A stretch of 64,000 bases of DNA from Methanosarcina sp. UBA293 (GCA_002499445.1 DALS01000064.1:17110-81109), one strand, 5' to 3'. Positions 53,102 to 63,218 are shown, numbered from the stretch's first letter. The notes: generated by a model from the letters alone, not told the origin. Numbers and translations are program-made.

Positions 53102-53147
53102 CGCTGGAGCACCTCTTTGTAAGCCGCGGAGATTTTTTGCTCCAGCG
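53102..53147 (+). ncRNA. Stem-loop of unknown function after radA
   Basis: A perfect 10-bp stem, CGCTGGAGCA (53102-53111) with TGCTCCAGCG (53138-53147), closes a 26-base loop that contains its own short CCGCGG. It lacks a T-run after the stem, so it is not a simple terminator (a T6 precedes the 3' arm). It may be a structured RNA or processing signal. Confidence 0.4.
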
Positions 53148-53327
53148 ATTCCTTCATAACAAATCTATTTATTCAGAATCAAAGATTCCTATAAAGTGAC
53201 ATGCCTCTTTTTCTTCCTAGTCTGCTCTTATTCTTCCTAGTCTGATCCGTTTTTTGTCTTCCTGTTTTCCCTGATTTTCAACACAACTGGTCTTCACTGT
53301 TTTTATATGGGTTGAAAATAATATCCC

Positions 53328-53359
53328 AGTTAAACATAGTGCAAGTTAAACATAGTGCA
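53328..53359. repeat. Two-copy 16-bp tandem repeat
   Basis: AGTTAAACATAGTGCA is exactly repeated at 53328-53343 and 53344-53359, upstream of the P-type ATPase gene. It may be an operator or a chance duplication. Confidence 0.7.
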
Positions 53360-53646
53360 GCTTATCTAGATTCAGTACTTAATCGAAGATTCATACTTCT
53401 CCAATCTTATATCCCCTGCCTGAACTACGTAGTAGGTCTTATAAAGAAAAACAAGCAAAAAAGAAGTGCTCTCCAGATTTATCTGTATAATTCACTGATT
53501 AAAGGAATATTATAATAACAGAGTGAAGTTAACTATATTTCGGGAGCTTATTTTTGAAATTATCCTTACAACACACCATATTCCTGGTAAATTTCGAAGT
53601 TTTAAAGCACTTGATCATAGGGGATTAATAGCAGGTATGAAAAAGT

Positions 53647-56196
53647 ATGGAAACAAAACTCGATCCAGAAAATATAACCGGACTTTCTGAAGAAGAGGCG
53701 TCTGAAATTCTTAAAAATGAGGGCTATAATGAGTTGCCTTCCCAAAAGAAACAGAGCCTTTTTTCCATCTTACTAAATGTCCTTAAAGAACCGATGCTGC
53801 TACTGCTTCTAGGTGCGGGTCTGATTTATCTGTTTCTTGGAGAAGTAAAAGATGCTCTGATACTGCTTATGTTCGTTTTTGTGGTTGTAGGTATAACATT
53901 TAACCAGGAGAGAAAGACCGAAAGAGCATTAGAAGCTTTAAAAAATCTCTCAAGCCCAAGAGCTCTTGTGATAAGAGATGGGGAACAGAAAAGAATTCCA
54001 GGGCGGGAAGTTGTTAAAGGCGACATTCTGATATTAAGAGAAGGAGACCGTGTTCCTGCAGATGGAGTTGTACTGTTATGTACAAATCTTCTGGTAGACG
54101 AATCTTTGCTTACAGGCGAATCGCTGGCAGTTCGAAAATGCGAATCAAGCAGTTTAACCCAGACCCTGCAGCCTGGACAGCCAGGAGGAGATGACCTGCC
54201 GTATGTATATTCCGGGACACTGGTAATTCAGGGTCAGGGGATAGCCCGCATAAGCTCAACAGGAATACACACCGAGATGGGAAAGATAGGAAAGGCTCTG
54301 GGGACGATTGCCGAAGAGGATTCTTTACTTAAGAAAGAAACTGCCCTGATTGTAAAGAATTTTGCTATTTTCGGAGGAATACTCTGCATCCTTGTAGTGG
54401 TAGTCTACGGATTAACCAGAGGAGATTGGCTGCACGGCTTGCTGGCAGGCCTGAGTTTGAGTATGGCCCTCCTCCCTGAAGAGTTCTCAGTAGTTTTGCT
54501 TGTATTCCTTAGCATGGGTGCCTGGCGTCTATCCAAGAGGAATGTTCTGGTACGGCGCATGCCTGCTATTGAGACCCTTGGCTCTTCGACAGTGCTCTGT
54601 GTGGATAAGACAGGGACTTTGACATTGAATAAGATGATCTTAAGCTCTCTGTATGCAGAAAATGAGTACTGTGAGATTGATAACAAGAAATGTTTACTCA
54701 ATAAATTTCATGAGCTGCTTGAATTTGGCTATCTGGCAAGCCAGCAGGACCCCTTTGACCCGCTTGAGAAAGAAATCAAAATAAACACTGAAAAATTCCT
54801 TCCAGAGCATGAGGATATACACCGTGAATGGAAACTTGTCCGGGAGTATCCTCTTTCTAAAAACTTACTTTCACTCTCAAACGTATGGGAATCACATGAC
54901 TCCCTTAAATATGTTATCGCTGCAAAAGGAGCTCCCGAAGCTATTATCGATTTATGCCACCTCAACGAAGCAGAGAAAGAGAAATTACTGTTTCATGTCC
55001 AAGAAATGGCAAACAAGGGCTTAAGGCTTTTAGGTGTGGCTAAAGCAAGTTATCAGGATGACACTTTACCTGAAAAGCAGCATGATTTCGAATTCGAATT
55101 TATAGGATTGCTTGGTTTTGTTGATCCTGTCCGACCATCGGTTGCCCAATCAGTAAAGGAATGCTATACAGCCGGTATAAGAGTTATTATGATTACAGGG
55201 GATTATCCCGGTACAGCCCAGCATATCGCAAGGCAGATAGGCTTAAAAGATCCGGATAAGTACATCACCGGCCCTGAGCTCGCGAGCATGGATCAAACCG
55301 AGCTTGCAGAGAAAATCAAAACAACAAATATTTTCGCCAGGGTAGTACCTGAACAAAAACTGGCAATTGTAAACGCTTTAAAATTAAACGGCGAGGTTGT
55401 CGCGATGACAGGGGATGGGGTTAATGATGCACCTGCCCTGAAATCCGCTCACATTGGAATTGCAATGGGGGAAAGGGGCACGGATGTGGCCCGCGAGTCT
55501 GCAGCGATTGTCCTTTTAAATGACGATTTCTTTTCCATAGTTGCAGCCGTCAGGCTGGGCAGAAGGATTTTCGATAACCTCAAGAAAGCAATAGGTTACA
55601 TATTCTCAGTCCACATGCCTATTGCAGGGCTAGCCCTGTTTCCGATATTGTTTGGTTTGCCTCTTATCCTTTTGCCTGCCCATATAGCATTCCTTGAGCT
55701 GATAATTGACCCTGCCTGTTCAACAGTTTTTGAGGCTGAACCTGAAGAGAAAAACATCATGAGCAGGCCACCTCGAGATTTGCAAGAAAGAATGTTTGGA
55801 AGAAAAAGTCTAGCCCTTAGTCTATTGCAGGGCACAAGCATGCTCGCAGGAGTAATTGTTGTTTTCCTATACGCATTATATATGGGTAAAGGGGAAGTCG
55901 AAGCACGCACACTTACATTTGCTACGCTGGTAATTTCCAATCTTACTTTAATTGTGGCAAATCTTTCCTGGTCACAGAGCATAATCAAAACCTTGTGTTC
56001 GGAAAACAAAGCCTTGAGGTATGTGCTCATAGGAGCGATATCAGGCCTTCTTCTGGTTCTGTATTTACCGGCTTTAAGAAGCCTGTTCCGTTTTTCACTG
56101 CTGCACGGTGATGACTTGCTGATTGTGTTTATTGTAGGAACTCTAAGTATTGTGTGGCTCAGATTACTCAAAAGCAGAATAAGAGATAATATCTGA
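53647..56196 (+). CDS. Cation-translocating P-type ATPase (P2-like)
   Basis: This transporter of 849 aa is in the Ca2+/Na+/heavy-cation P2 group. It shows LTGESLAVRK, TM4 with SMALLPEEFSVVLLVFL (PEEF rather than the PEGL of SERCA pumps), phosphorylation site D320 (VDKTGTLT), the hinge MTGDGVNDAPALKSAHIG, and TM6 FLELIIDPACSTVFEAEPE. It ends in several helices. The PEEF and DPACS motifs set it in a family of bacterial/archaeal pumps of unproven ion. The second P-type ATPase in the window is MgtA (18.0 kb). No clear SD was seen. Confidence 0.88.
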   Translation: METKLDPENITGLSEEEASEILKNEGYNELPSQKKQSLFSILLNVLKEPMLLLLLGAGLIYLFLGEVKDALILLMFVFVVVGITFNQERKTERALEALKNLSSPRALVIRDGEQKRIPGREVVKGDILILREGDRVPADGVVLLCTNLLVDESLLTGESLAVRKCESSSLTQTLQPGQPGGDDLPYVYSGTLVIQGQGIARISSTGIHTEMGKIGKALGTIAEEDSLLKKETALIVKNFAIFGGILCILVVVVYGLTRGDWLHGLLAGLSLSMALLPEEFSVVLLVFLSMGAWRLSKRNVLVRRMPAIETLGSSTVLCVDKTGTLTLNKMILSSLYAENEYCEIDNKKCLLNKFHELLEFGYLASQQDPFDPLEKEIKINTEKFLPEHEDIHREWKLVREYPLSKNLLSLSNVWESHDSLKYVIAAKGAPEAIIDLCHLNEAEKEKLLFHVQEMANKGLRLLGVAKASYQDDTLPEKQHDFEFEFIGLLGFVDPVRPSVAQSVKECYTAGIRVIMITGDYPGTAQHIARQIGLKDPDKYITGPELASMDQTELAEKIKTTNIFARVVPEQKLAIVNALKLNGEVVAMTGDGVNDAPALKSAHIGIAMGERGTDVARESAAIVLLNDDFFSIVAAVRLGRRIFDNLKKAIGYIFSVHMPIAGLALFPILFGLPLILLPAHIAFLELIIDPACSTVFEAEPEEKNIMSRPPRDLQERMFGRKSLALSLLQGTSMLAGVIVVFLYALYMGKGEVEARTLTFATLVISNLTLIVANLSWSQSIIKTLCSENKALRYVLIGAISGLLLVLYLPALRSLFRFSLLHGDDLLIVFIVGTLSIVWLRLLKSRIRDNI

Positions 56197-56342
56197 CAGA
56201 GATGTAGTATCTAACAAAAAAACAGGATAATAACCCAATAAAAATTCAGGGTAATAACCCAATGCAATCCTGAAACCAAATCTGGATAAGTAAAATTGAT
56301 GAATGGGGAAATATTTTATCTATCCATTTCCAATCATTTGTG

Positions 56343-57023
56343 ATGAAATTCAAAGCCATTGTTGCTGATATTGACGGGACAATTACCTGCGAGAAAAGGG
56401 AACTTCATCTGGGGGCCGTCAAAAAGATCCGTACTCTTAAACTTCCTTTCGTGCTTGCCACAGGAAATATTCTCTGTTATGCGAGAACGACGTCAAGGCT
56501 AATTGGCCTGGATGGAGCTGTAATCGCAGAAAACGGAGGAGCTATTACTGTTCGCTTCGATTTGCGAGGTACTTTTGAGGAAAGCCTGGAAGAATGCGAG
56601 AAAGCCTATTCTTTTCTTTCCGAGCATTTCAAACTCACCAAACTTGACCCTTTATATCGAAAAACCGAAATTGCCCTCAGGAGAGACTTTGATCTTGAAA
56701 AAGCCAGAACTCTTCTCAAAACCCAAAATTTGGACGTAGAAATAATTGACACCAAATATGCTATCCATATTAAAAGCCCAAAAATCAACAAAGGTGTCGG
56801 TCTTCATAAACTTGCAGGCATGATGGGGCTAAAACCCAAAGATTTTGTAGCCATAGGAGATTCCGTAAATGACGTGGAAATGTTTGAAGTTTCAGGTTTC
56901 GGGATTGCTGTCGCAAACGGGGACGAGATAATAAAGAAAACTGCGGATTATGTGACAAAAGCTTCCTTTGGGGACGGAGCTATTGAAGCCCTTGAATTTC
57001 TTGAGGAAAAAGGTTGGATTTAA
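56343..57023 (+). CDS. Archaeal phosphoglycolate phosphatase (HAD, Cof type)
   Basis: This HAD-fold phosphatase of 226 aa has motif I IVADIDGTIT, motif II FVLATGN, the Lys of motif III in PKINKGVGL, and motif IV IGDSVNDVEMFE. The small cap is of the archaeal TA0175 type, which dephosphorylates phosphoglycolate in vitro. It starts at ATG 56343; a GTG directly before it (56340) is also possible. It stands alone downstream of the ATPase. Confidence 0.9.
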   Translation: MKFKAIVADIDGTITCEKRELHLGAVKKIRTLKLPFVLATGNILCYARTTSRLIGLDGAVIAENGGAITVRFDLRGTFEESLEECEKAYSFLSEHFKLTKLDPLYRKTEIALRRDFDLEKARTLLKTQNLDVEIIDTKYAIHIKSPKINKGVGLHKLAGMMGLKPKDFVAIGDSVNDVEMFEVSGFGIAVANGDEIIKKTADYVTKASFGDGAIEALEFLEEKGWI

Positions 57024-57162
57024 AAATTATTTTCCTCATATCCCTTTTTGAGATAATCCTGGAGATTATTGCTTTCAGTATGCATTTTACTCACCTGTGA
57101 ATAAGTGCTACAACCTTCCATATGAAATTAAATTTAACAAGGAAACTACTTTTATTGACATA

Positions 57163-57292
57163 GAGCTAATCCCAAAACTCAAAAACGAGTGTCTGAACTT
57201 TAGAACTCAATAACCAATCGAGTTTTTGATTACGAAAATTGTTTTGAAGTTCTTGCTGATTTGAGAAATAAAACTTGTTTTGGGATAGGCTC
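57163..57292. mobile_element. MITE-like element, copy 2 (better preserved)
   Basis: This 130-bp element has terminal inverted repeats GAGCTAATCCCAAAAC and GTTTTGGGATAGGCTC, matching at 14 of 16 bases. It is flanked by ATA on both sides, a 3-bp target duplication. No coding capacity, so it is probably mobilised by a transposase encoded elsewhere. A related copy lies at 48979-49101. Confidence 0.7.
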
Positions 57293-57500
57293 ATAAATAT
57301 GTTTAAAACAGCCAGCTTCAACAAGCTAGTAAATAAGGAAGATTCTGTCCAATTTAGAGAAGATAGCATCTACTACAGTAGAATGTGAAATTATTTTCAG
57401 CAATGAAAGTACAAAAGTATTTTTATACACTTGCATCTAGCTCAATTATATTTTCATTATTTCCCCTAATTAATTACTTTCTAAAAAGTTATAAGCTTTT

Positions 57501-57538
57501 CTTAGTTATTGTAGTCATTCTTAGTTATTGTAGTCATT
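57501..57538. repeat. Two-copy 19-bp tandem repeat
   Basis: CTTAGTTATTGTAGTCATT is exactly repeated at 57501-57519 and 57520-57538 in intergenic DNA. It is probably a replication-slippage product. Confidence 0.75.
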
Positions 57539-57651
57539 ATGTTTATAACTCTTATAATTTTTACTGCACTTTCTTTTTTCCCTAAACGGTTATTTAAAGC
57601 TAAGTGGTTCCACAAAATATTAGAGAACTATTAGAGCCCGCAAAAATCTCT

Positions 57652-58362
57652 TCACAACTTCGTAGCTACAATTGAAACCAGATTAAAGTAATTTCCACCC
57701 TCAGCTTCCATCATTCCAATATCCCTGCGAGCATAGTCATTGTCACATGAAAGCCAGTCCTGCCAGGCTTCTTCCAAACACTTTAACTCTTTGCACTCCT
57801 GAATACTTACTGAATCACAATTTTTCCAGAGATTATGCCACCAATCAGATGAGTGTAGAGTTAAAGTCATATCATCAAACCAATATGGCTGTAACTCCGC
57901 AGGCACTCCATTTGTGAACTCTTCTTTCAATCCGGGAACTGCTACTGCGATTTGTCCTCCTTTCTTTACAAGTGGAGCAAAATGCTTTTCCAAATAATCC
58001 TCTTCAATCCCGAAATAGTGATAGGCATCTACACATACAGCAAGGTCAAAAAACTCGTCAGCAAACGGTAAATCGTGGGCTTCGGAGTGTATTGGAATTA
58101 TCTTATCTTCCAGTCCCATTGATTTGATTCTTTCATAATTCTCGGTTGCACTGATCCAGAGATCAGTTGCAAAAACCGTAACATCATATTCTTTTGCCAG
58201 GAAGATTGAAGTTAAACCTCTCCCGCAGCCAAGATCAAGTACTCGCATGCCTTTCTCAAGTTTTAATGACTCAGCCACTTCCTCAACGATTTTCATTGAG
58301 TTTGGCCCCATCATATTTTCTTTAACAAAATCAGTATCATATTTGAGGCTCCTTTTAAGCAT
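57652..58362 (-). CDS. Class I SAM-dependent methyltransferase
   Basis: This Rossmann-type methyltransferase of about 236 aa shows motif I VLDLGCGRGLTSIFLA, followed by VTVFATDLW, and DLPFADEFFDLAVCVDAYHYFG. The substrate is unknown; the overall layout resembles small-molecule methyltransferases. ATG 58362 is chosen for a strong SD GAGGTGATC upstream; a GTG inside that SD at 58374 is not likely. It is monocistronic. Confidence 0.85.
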   Translation of the reverse strand: MLKRSLKYDTDFVKENMMGPNSMKIVEEVAESLKLEKGMRVLDLGCGRGLTSIFLAKEYDVTVFATDLWISATENYERIKSMGLEDKIIPIHSEAHDLPFADEFFDLAVCVDAYHYFGIEEDYLEKHFAPLVKKGGQIAVAVPGLKEEFTNGVPAELQPYWFDDMTLTLHSSDWWHNLWKNCDSVSIQECKELKCLEEAWQDWLSCDNDYARRDIGMMEAEGGNYFNLVSIVATKL

Positions 58363-58529
58363 CAGATTGATCACCTCTCATTTATTCATCTATTTCTCAT
58401 TATTGTATACATTCTGACTTTATAATACTGTCATGGATAACATGATAAACTTCCATCAGCGTCGCAAAAGATCTACAGTGGTAGTCTTACTAACAAAAAA
58501 CTTCATAGAGTGATGTCATTATTTTTTAC

Positions 58530-59533
58530 TCATTTTTTGAAAATATTCTGTCTGTGATATTCTAAATACTTGGTATGATCCTCTTCTATTTTCCTAATTC
58601 TCAGTTCAGAGTTAATACCAAGTTTAATTTTGTCATTTTCTTTGAGTGAACTGCTAATGATTATTTTTCCTTCATCATCAAAACTAATATAACCATAATC
58701 AAAAGCACTATCCAAATTTGGAATGAGTAATAGCCCATTATATACATCAAGGCGCTCTATATTATTTGAAGAACGCCATGGCTTGATGTGAGAAGCTTTT
58801 AATGTCTTAACTAACTCGCATCCTGTAATAGCACATTTTTCTCCCCAATATTTTTTTAAATTATCACGGAATATTCCCTGGCCAATACGACTCTGTACTT
58901 TGCTTCACGTACTGTTTCAGTTAATTCTTTGTGAGCTATTTTAAACTCCTCAATATCTTGAATAGCGTTAGAGTCTGAAAAAATATTATCTTCGAGTGTA
59001 TTCCCATAATTTGGGTTAGGAACACTTTGTCCAAGTTCATTATTTAAATAATCCAACAATTCTGGAACATGTTTTGACTGGCTTTTAAGGTTTAACCATT
59101 CGTATTTGTTTGCAACTTTTCGTATATACTCAAAATGAAAGTCACGTATTATAGGCCAGATTTCTAAGTCCCGACTCGAAGGAAAATAATATCCATTCAT
59201 TGATGGAACTGCTTTATACTCAGACCATTCTCCATCATCCCACTGCCATAATTCACTTTTGTCTAATGAATTTCGTTTATCCTTCTCCCCATCTAATAAT
59301 TGTTTATCAAGAGCCAACCAAATTCCGTTTTTGTGAATGGTAAAAACAATGAGACTACCAACTAAAAGACGAATACCATCACTACGGTAATGTACACCCC
59401 ATTTATTATTACCATATGAATTGGCTTTATTGAGTGCTTGCAAGAACAAAGACAAACAAATCACTCTATGTTTTTCATCGGGCAAAAGTGATATTACTGT
59501 ATCTTTAACTTTATCAATATCAGGGTGAGTCAT
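58530..59533 (-). pseudogene. HNH endonuclease, frameshifted
   Basis: Two overlapping frames together make one HNH endonuclease. The N-terminal part (59533 to 58856) covers about 225 aa. Its end drifts into YRVVLAREYSVII and stop, while the other frame at the same place reads VQSRIGQGIFRDNLKKYWG, the normal continuation. That frame goes on through the HNH core (CAITGCELVKTLKASHIKPW, ERLDVYNGLLLIPNLDSAFD) to a stop at 58530. A one-base loss in an A-run at 58899-58901 would explain it. It is a pseudogene if real, or a sequence error. The family is often found in defence and mobile regions. Confidence 0.8.
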
Positions 59534-59850
59534 AATAATTCCTTTACAATTATAGCTCCTGCTTTAGTTTTGGATGTAAATATTCACATTTAATTCCCTA
59601 AGGAATCTGTCTTTCTAAAGAGAAGAGAAATTGTGTGTTCCAAAGCATAATTAGAGAGGAAAAGCTATATAACTTTGCAAAAAAACCATTTAAGAGAGGC
59701 GAGAAGGATAGTACACCACGAACTGCAATTCTGCCGAATACAATTGGGTGATAGAAACAGGGCTGCTCTGCGCTGAAAGAGATAACAAAAATAGAAATTG
59801 GGTCGAAGGAAAGGAATTTCTTTTTGGAATCACTTTCCTTCCGGATTAAT
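59534..59850. other. Intergenic region between the HNH and PRC-barrel genes
   Basis: AT-rich spacer on the minus strand; it holds the HNH gene promoter. I see no gene or RNA structure. Confidence 0.45.
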
Positions 59851-60102
59851 TTACGCTTTTGCTTTCATCTTGTCTATTATTATATAGTCCTTGATGGCAC
59901 TTACGGAATCGAAAGGAATAAGGATAAAGTTATTCGCTTTCCTGTACCTGGAAGTGTCAAAATTGGGGTTGGGGGTAACCAACATGTCAATGATATTTCC
60001 CCCTTTAATCTCGACTACGATATTGTTCAGTGTTCCTATTTCAGTTCCGTCGGTAGCCATTACCTGTTTGTTAAAGAGGTTTCTTGCAAATTCCTTCGAC
60101 AT
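59851..60102 (-). CDS. PRC-barrel domain protein
   Basis: This 83-aa protein is a single PRC-barrel: ARNLFNKQVMATDGTEIGTL, VVEIKGGNIIDMLVTPNPNF, NNFILIPFDSVSAIKDYIII. Such proteins occur in archaea next to RNA-processing or ribosome-related genes; their function is not settled. It ends in a short basic tail. It lies 182 bp downstream of cdc48 on the same strand, after an intergenic region with short CATTT repeats. Confidence 0.9.
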   Translation of the reverse strand: MSKEFARNLFNKQVMATDGTEIGTLNNIVVEIKGGNIIDMLVTPNPNFDTSRYRKANNFILIPFDSVSAIKDYIIIDKMKAKA

Positions 60103-60284
60103 ATTAACGTATCTCCGTTAGCAGCGTGTTATATGGTTTAGGTAAAACTGGCATTTTACTTTGAATATTTATTCCATTTGAAACGGGGTTCTTTAAAACA
60201 TTTTCCTTTTAAAAAATGAGCTTTCAAAAATAGCTCATTTGGAAATTACTCATTTACTCATTCAAAAACTATTCATTTAAGCTT

Positions 60285-62612
60285 TTACCTATAACCGATA
60301 TAAGCAGCTGTATCTGTGAGTCTCTGGCCTCCCTTGAACTGTGCCTCGATCTTTTCGTAGAACTGAGCAATATTCTCTGTAATTGTGGGTTTTACATTCT
60401 TCAGAGCTTCCCTGAAGTGCCTCATTTCTACATATTCTACATCAAAGTTCTCCCTGAGAGCAATCATTACGGCTTCCCTGCACACAGATTCGATATCAGC
60501 ACCCACATAACCCTCAGTTATATCGGCAAGGGTTTCAAGGTCAACGTCTTCAGCAAGGGGAGTGTCTTTTGTGTGAATCCTGAATATCTTGAGCCTGCCT
60601 TTCCGGTCAGGAGAACCTATAAAGACCAGCCTGTCAAAGCGGCCAGGTCGTAGGATTGCAGGATCCAGAAGGTTAGGCCGATTGGTTGCAGCAATTACCA
60701 CTACATCTCTAAGGGCTTCAAGCCCGTCCATCTCAGTCAGGAGCTGGTTAAGCACTCTCTCTGAAGTGTGGCTGTCCGTAGATTCCATTCCTGGCATAGA
60801 AGCAACTGAATCAATTTCGTCAAAGAAAATCACGCAAGGAGCAACCTGCCTGGCTTTCCTGAAGGTTTCGCGAATGGCTTTTTCTGACTCTCCAAGCCAC
60901 TTTGAGAACATCTCAGGCCCTTTGACGCTTATGAAATTGGCATTGGATTCCTTGGAAACCGCTTGGGCTATCAGGGTTTTTCCTGTTCCTGGTGGACCGT
61001 AAAGCAGGATTCCCCTTGGAGCCTTTATGCCCATCTGAATGAACTTTTCCGGATTTTTAATAGGCCACTCCACAGCCTCAATAATAGACTGCTTTGCTTC
61101 ATCCAGCCCTCCCACATCATCCCAGCCAACTGAAGGCATTTCCACATAAATCTCTCTGAGGGCTGAAGGTTCGGCTTCAGTCAGGGCATCCTCAAAGTTT
61201 TTCTTGGTTACAACGATTTTTTCCAGCCTTTCAGGAGGAATTGTTTCTTTTTCCAGGTCAAGGTCAGGAAGATTTTCTCTAAGACATCTCATTGCAGCTT
61301 CCTGCACAAGAGCCAGCAGATCCGCGCCTACAAACCCCTGAGTCCTTTCAGCCAGATACATCAGGTATTCATTTGTCTTTTCTTTCCTTTCCCTTTCCAG
61401 AGCAGCTTCATCAACTTCAGTTTCGATTTCTCCGGTTTCCTCAGCTCCTGCATCTCTCTCTATGGGCATACCTCTTGTATGAATCTGCAGGATCTCAAAC
61501 CTGTCCTTGGTATCAGGCACACCTATATGGATTTCTCTATCAAACCGACCAGGTCTCCTGAGTGCAGGGTCAATAGCATCCACACGGTTGGTAGCTCCTA
61601 TAACCACAACCTGCCCTCTTTCTACCATACCATCAAGCAGGGTAAGGAGCTGGGCGACCACTCGCCTTTCCACTTCTCCTGTTACATTTTCTCGTTTTGG
61701 AGCAATGGAATCAATTTCATCAATGAAAATGACTGAGGGTGCATCCTGGGTTGCCTCTTCAAAGATTTTTCTGAGCCTTTCCTCACTTTCTCCATAAAAT
61801 TTCCCTACAATCTCAGGGCCGGCAATGTAATGGAAACTAGCTCCGGATTCATTGGCTACGGCTTTTGCGATCAGAGTTTTCCCGGTTCCTGGAGGACCGT
61901 AGAGGATAACGCCTTTTGGAGGCTCGATATTAAGGTGGCCGAAAAGTTCAGGATGCTTCATGGGCAGCTCTATCATTTCCCGGACACGCATTATCTCATC
62001 CCCGAGACCTCCTATATCTTCATAAGTGGTTACGCCCCGAGTTGCCTTTTCGTACCCCTGTACCGGTTTTTTGCGAAGTTCAATAACCGTTGTATCCGTG
62101 ATAAGGACAATAGTATTTGAAGGGTCAGTCTCAACAGCAACCAGAGGGATTACCTGGCTTGTAGTCAGGGATTCAGTCATTGGCTGAGACATTGAATTTA
62201 TTATAGGAATTATGTCTCCCCTGAAAACTGGCCTTTTGAGGATATGCCGTTTTATGATCTCATTTGCGTGTTCCCCAAACTGAAGTTCAGGCCCCCCTTG
62301 CATCATGCTTTCCGGAAGCGCCAGAACAAGTTTTTTTGCCTCCGGAGCTTCAACTTTTCTGATAGCTACCTTCTCTCCTATGGAAACTCCTGCATTTTGC
62401 CGGATGAAGTTATCAATTCTCACGAGTCCCTGATCCCAGTCCTGCCTGTCAGCTCTCCATACTTTTGCAGTGGTTTTTTTCTTCCCCCTTATTTCCACAA
62501 TATCGCCTGGCGAGAGCTGAAGTTTCAGCAAAGTTGTAGGGTCAAGTCGGATAATTCCTCTTCCAAGGTCAATAGGATATGCCTTTTCAACCTTCAACTG
62601 TATTTCTTCCAT
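60285..62612 (-). CDS. cdc48: CDC48/VAT-type AAA+ ATPase
   Basis: This 775-aa double AAA+ unfoldase is the archaeal VCP/VAT. It has an N-domain (about 1-185) beginning EEIQLKVEKAYPIDLGRG and two AAA modules with GPPGTGKTLIAKA (D1) and GPPGTGKTLIAQA (D2), two DEID Walker B boxes (FIDEIDSIAPKR, FFDEIDSVASMPG) and arginine fingers in RRPGRFDREIH and LRPGRFDRLVF. It unfolds proteins for the proteasome. An acidic insertion follows D1 (EETGEIETEVDEAALERE). It is divergent to nadE with a 600-bp shared upstream region. Confidence 0.97.
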   Translation of the reverse strand: MEEIQLKVEKAYPIDLGRGIIRLDPTTLLKLQLSPGDIVEIRGKKKTTAKVWRADRQDWDQGLVRIDNFIRQNAGVSIGEKVAIRKVEAPEAKKLVLALPESMMQGGPELQFGEHANEIIKRHILKRPVFRGDIIPIINSMSQPMTESLTTSQVIPLVAVETDPSNTIVLITDTTVIELRKKPVQGYEKATRGVTTYEDIGGLGDEIMRVREMIELPMKHPELFGHLNIEPPKGVILYGPPGTGKTLIAKAVANESGASFHYIAGPEIVGKFYGESEERLRKIFEEATQDAPSVIFIDEIDSIAPKRENVTGEVERRVVAQLLTLLDGMVERGQVVVIGATNRVDAIDPALRRPGRFDREIHIGVPDTKDRFEILQIHTRGMPIERDAGAEETGEIETEVDEAALERERKEKTNEYLMYLAERTQGFVGADLLALVQEAAMRCLRENLPDLDLEKETIPPERLEKIVVTKKNFEDALTEAEPSALREIYVEMPSVGWDDVGGLDEAKQSIIEAVEWPIKNPEKFIQMGIKAPRGILLYGPPGTGKTLIAQAVSKESNANFISVKGPEMFSKWLGESEKAIRETFRKARQVAPCVIFFDEIDSVASMPGMESTDSHTSERVLNQLLTEMDGLEALRDVVVIAATNRPNLLDPAILRPGRFDRLVFIGSPDRKGRLKIFRIHTKDTPLAEDVDLETLADITEGYVGADIESVCREAVMIALRENFDVEYVEMRHFREALKNVKPTITENIAQFYEKIEAQFKGGQRLTDTAAYIGYR

Positions 62613-63218
62613 AGATCATCCCGAAAATAGTTGCTTTTTGATTGTAACTTCTATTCAATAATTAAATAAAATAAACGGACAGTAGATTTTTCAGATTTTT
62701 CTGAACTGTATATTACGGAACTACTTGTTTTCTATATAAGATGTCTTTTTATTTCAATGCCATTGATAAGGGAGATTTTCACCCTGGTGAGTCTGTTGCG
62801 GAATATCTAAGGCTTTGAATTTTCGGCCTAGTTTTCCTATCCTAAGATACCCCCTTTATGGCCAATACCCTTTCAGGACAATAATTTTGTCGGCTAAAGG
62901 TACATTCGGTAATCAGTTATTTATATTATATTGTCCGGGATAATATTTCCTTTCTACTTATTAAATAAGTTTACCCTAACTCCAGCCCTCTGAGGATTTA
63001 TATATCTGGAGCTTCTGTGTATAAAATTGTTTAATCCTTCAAATAATCACTTAGATCTGATATCTTTCAACTCTTACTATCTATCAAAATCTTAAATTAT
63101 CAGAATTAAAGTCAGGAACTTAAACTTAAGATCTTAAAGTCCAGACCTTAGCAGCAGAACCTTAAATAATCAGTATCTTTAGAATCATATACCTGACGAA
63201 TGTCCAGGAATTGACAGC
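62613..63218. other. Divergent promoter region of cdc48 and nadE
   Basis: This 606-bp AT-rich region has a TATA-like TTTATATATC at about 62997-63006, with several short CTTAAA/CTTAAG near-repeats at about 63090-63170. Both promoters must lie in it. I see no gene or tRNA. Confidence 0.5.

Larger units (their letters stand above)
52976..53646. other. Region between radA and the P-type ATPase gene
   Basis: This 670-bp region is AT-rich. It contains the radA-downstream hairpin and a two-copy 16-bp tandem repeat, both listed separately, and a promoter for the ATPase gene. Short frames in it lack an SD. Confidence 0.5.
57024..57651. other. Intergenic region with a MITE-like element
   Basis: These 630 bp contain the element at 57163-57292 and the 19-bp tandem repeat at 57501-57538. 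The plus-strand frames within it (for example 57385-57585) have no SD and are low-complexity. No further gene is seen. Confidence 0.5.

Noticed and set aside
57385..57585. Small hydrophobic plus-strand frame near the MITE
   Set aside because: No SD; it contains the exact 19-bp tandem repeat and is likely non-coding.
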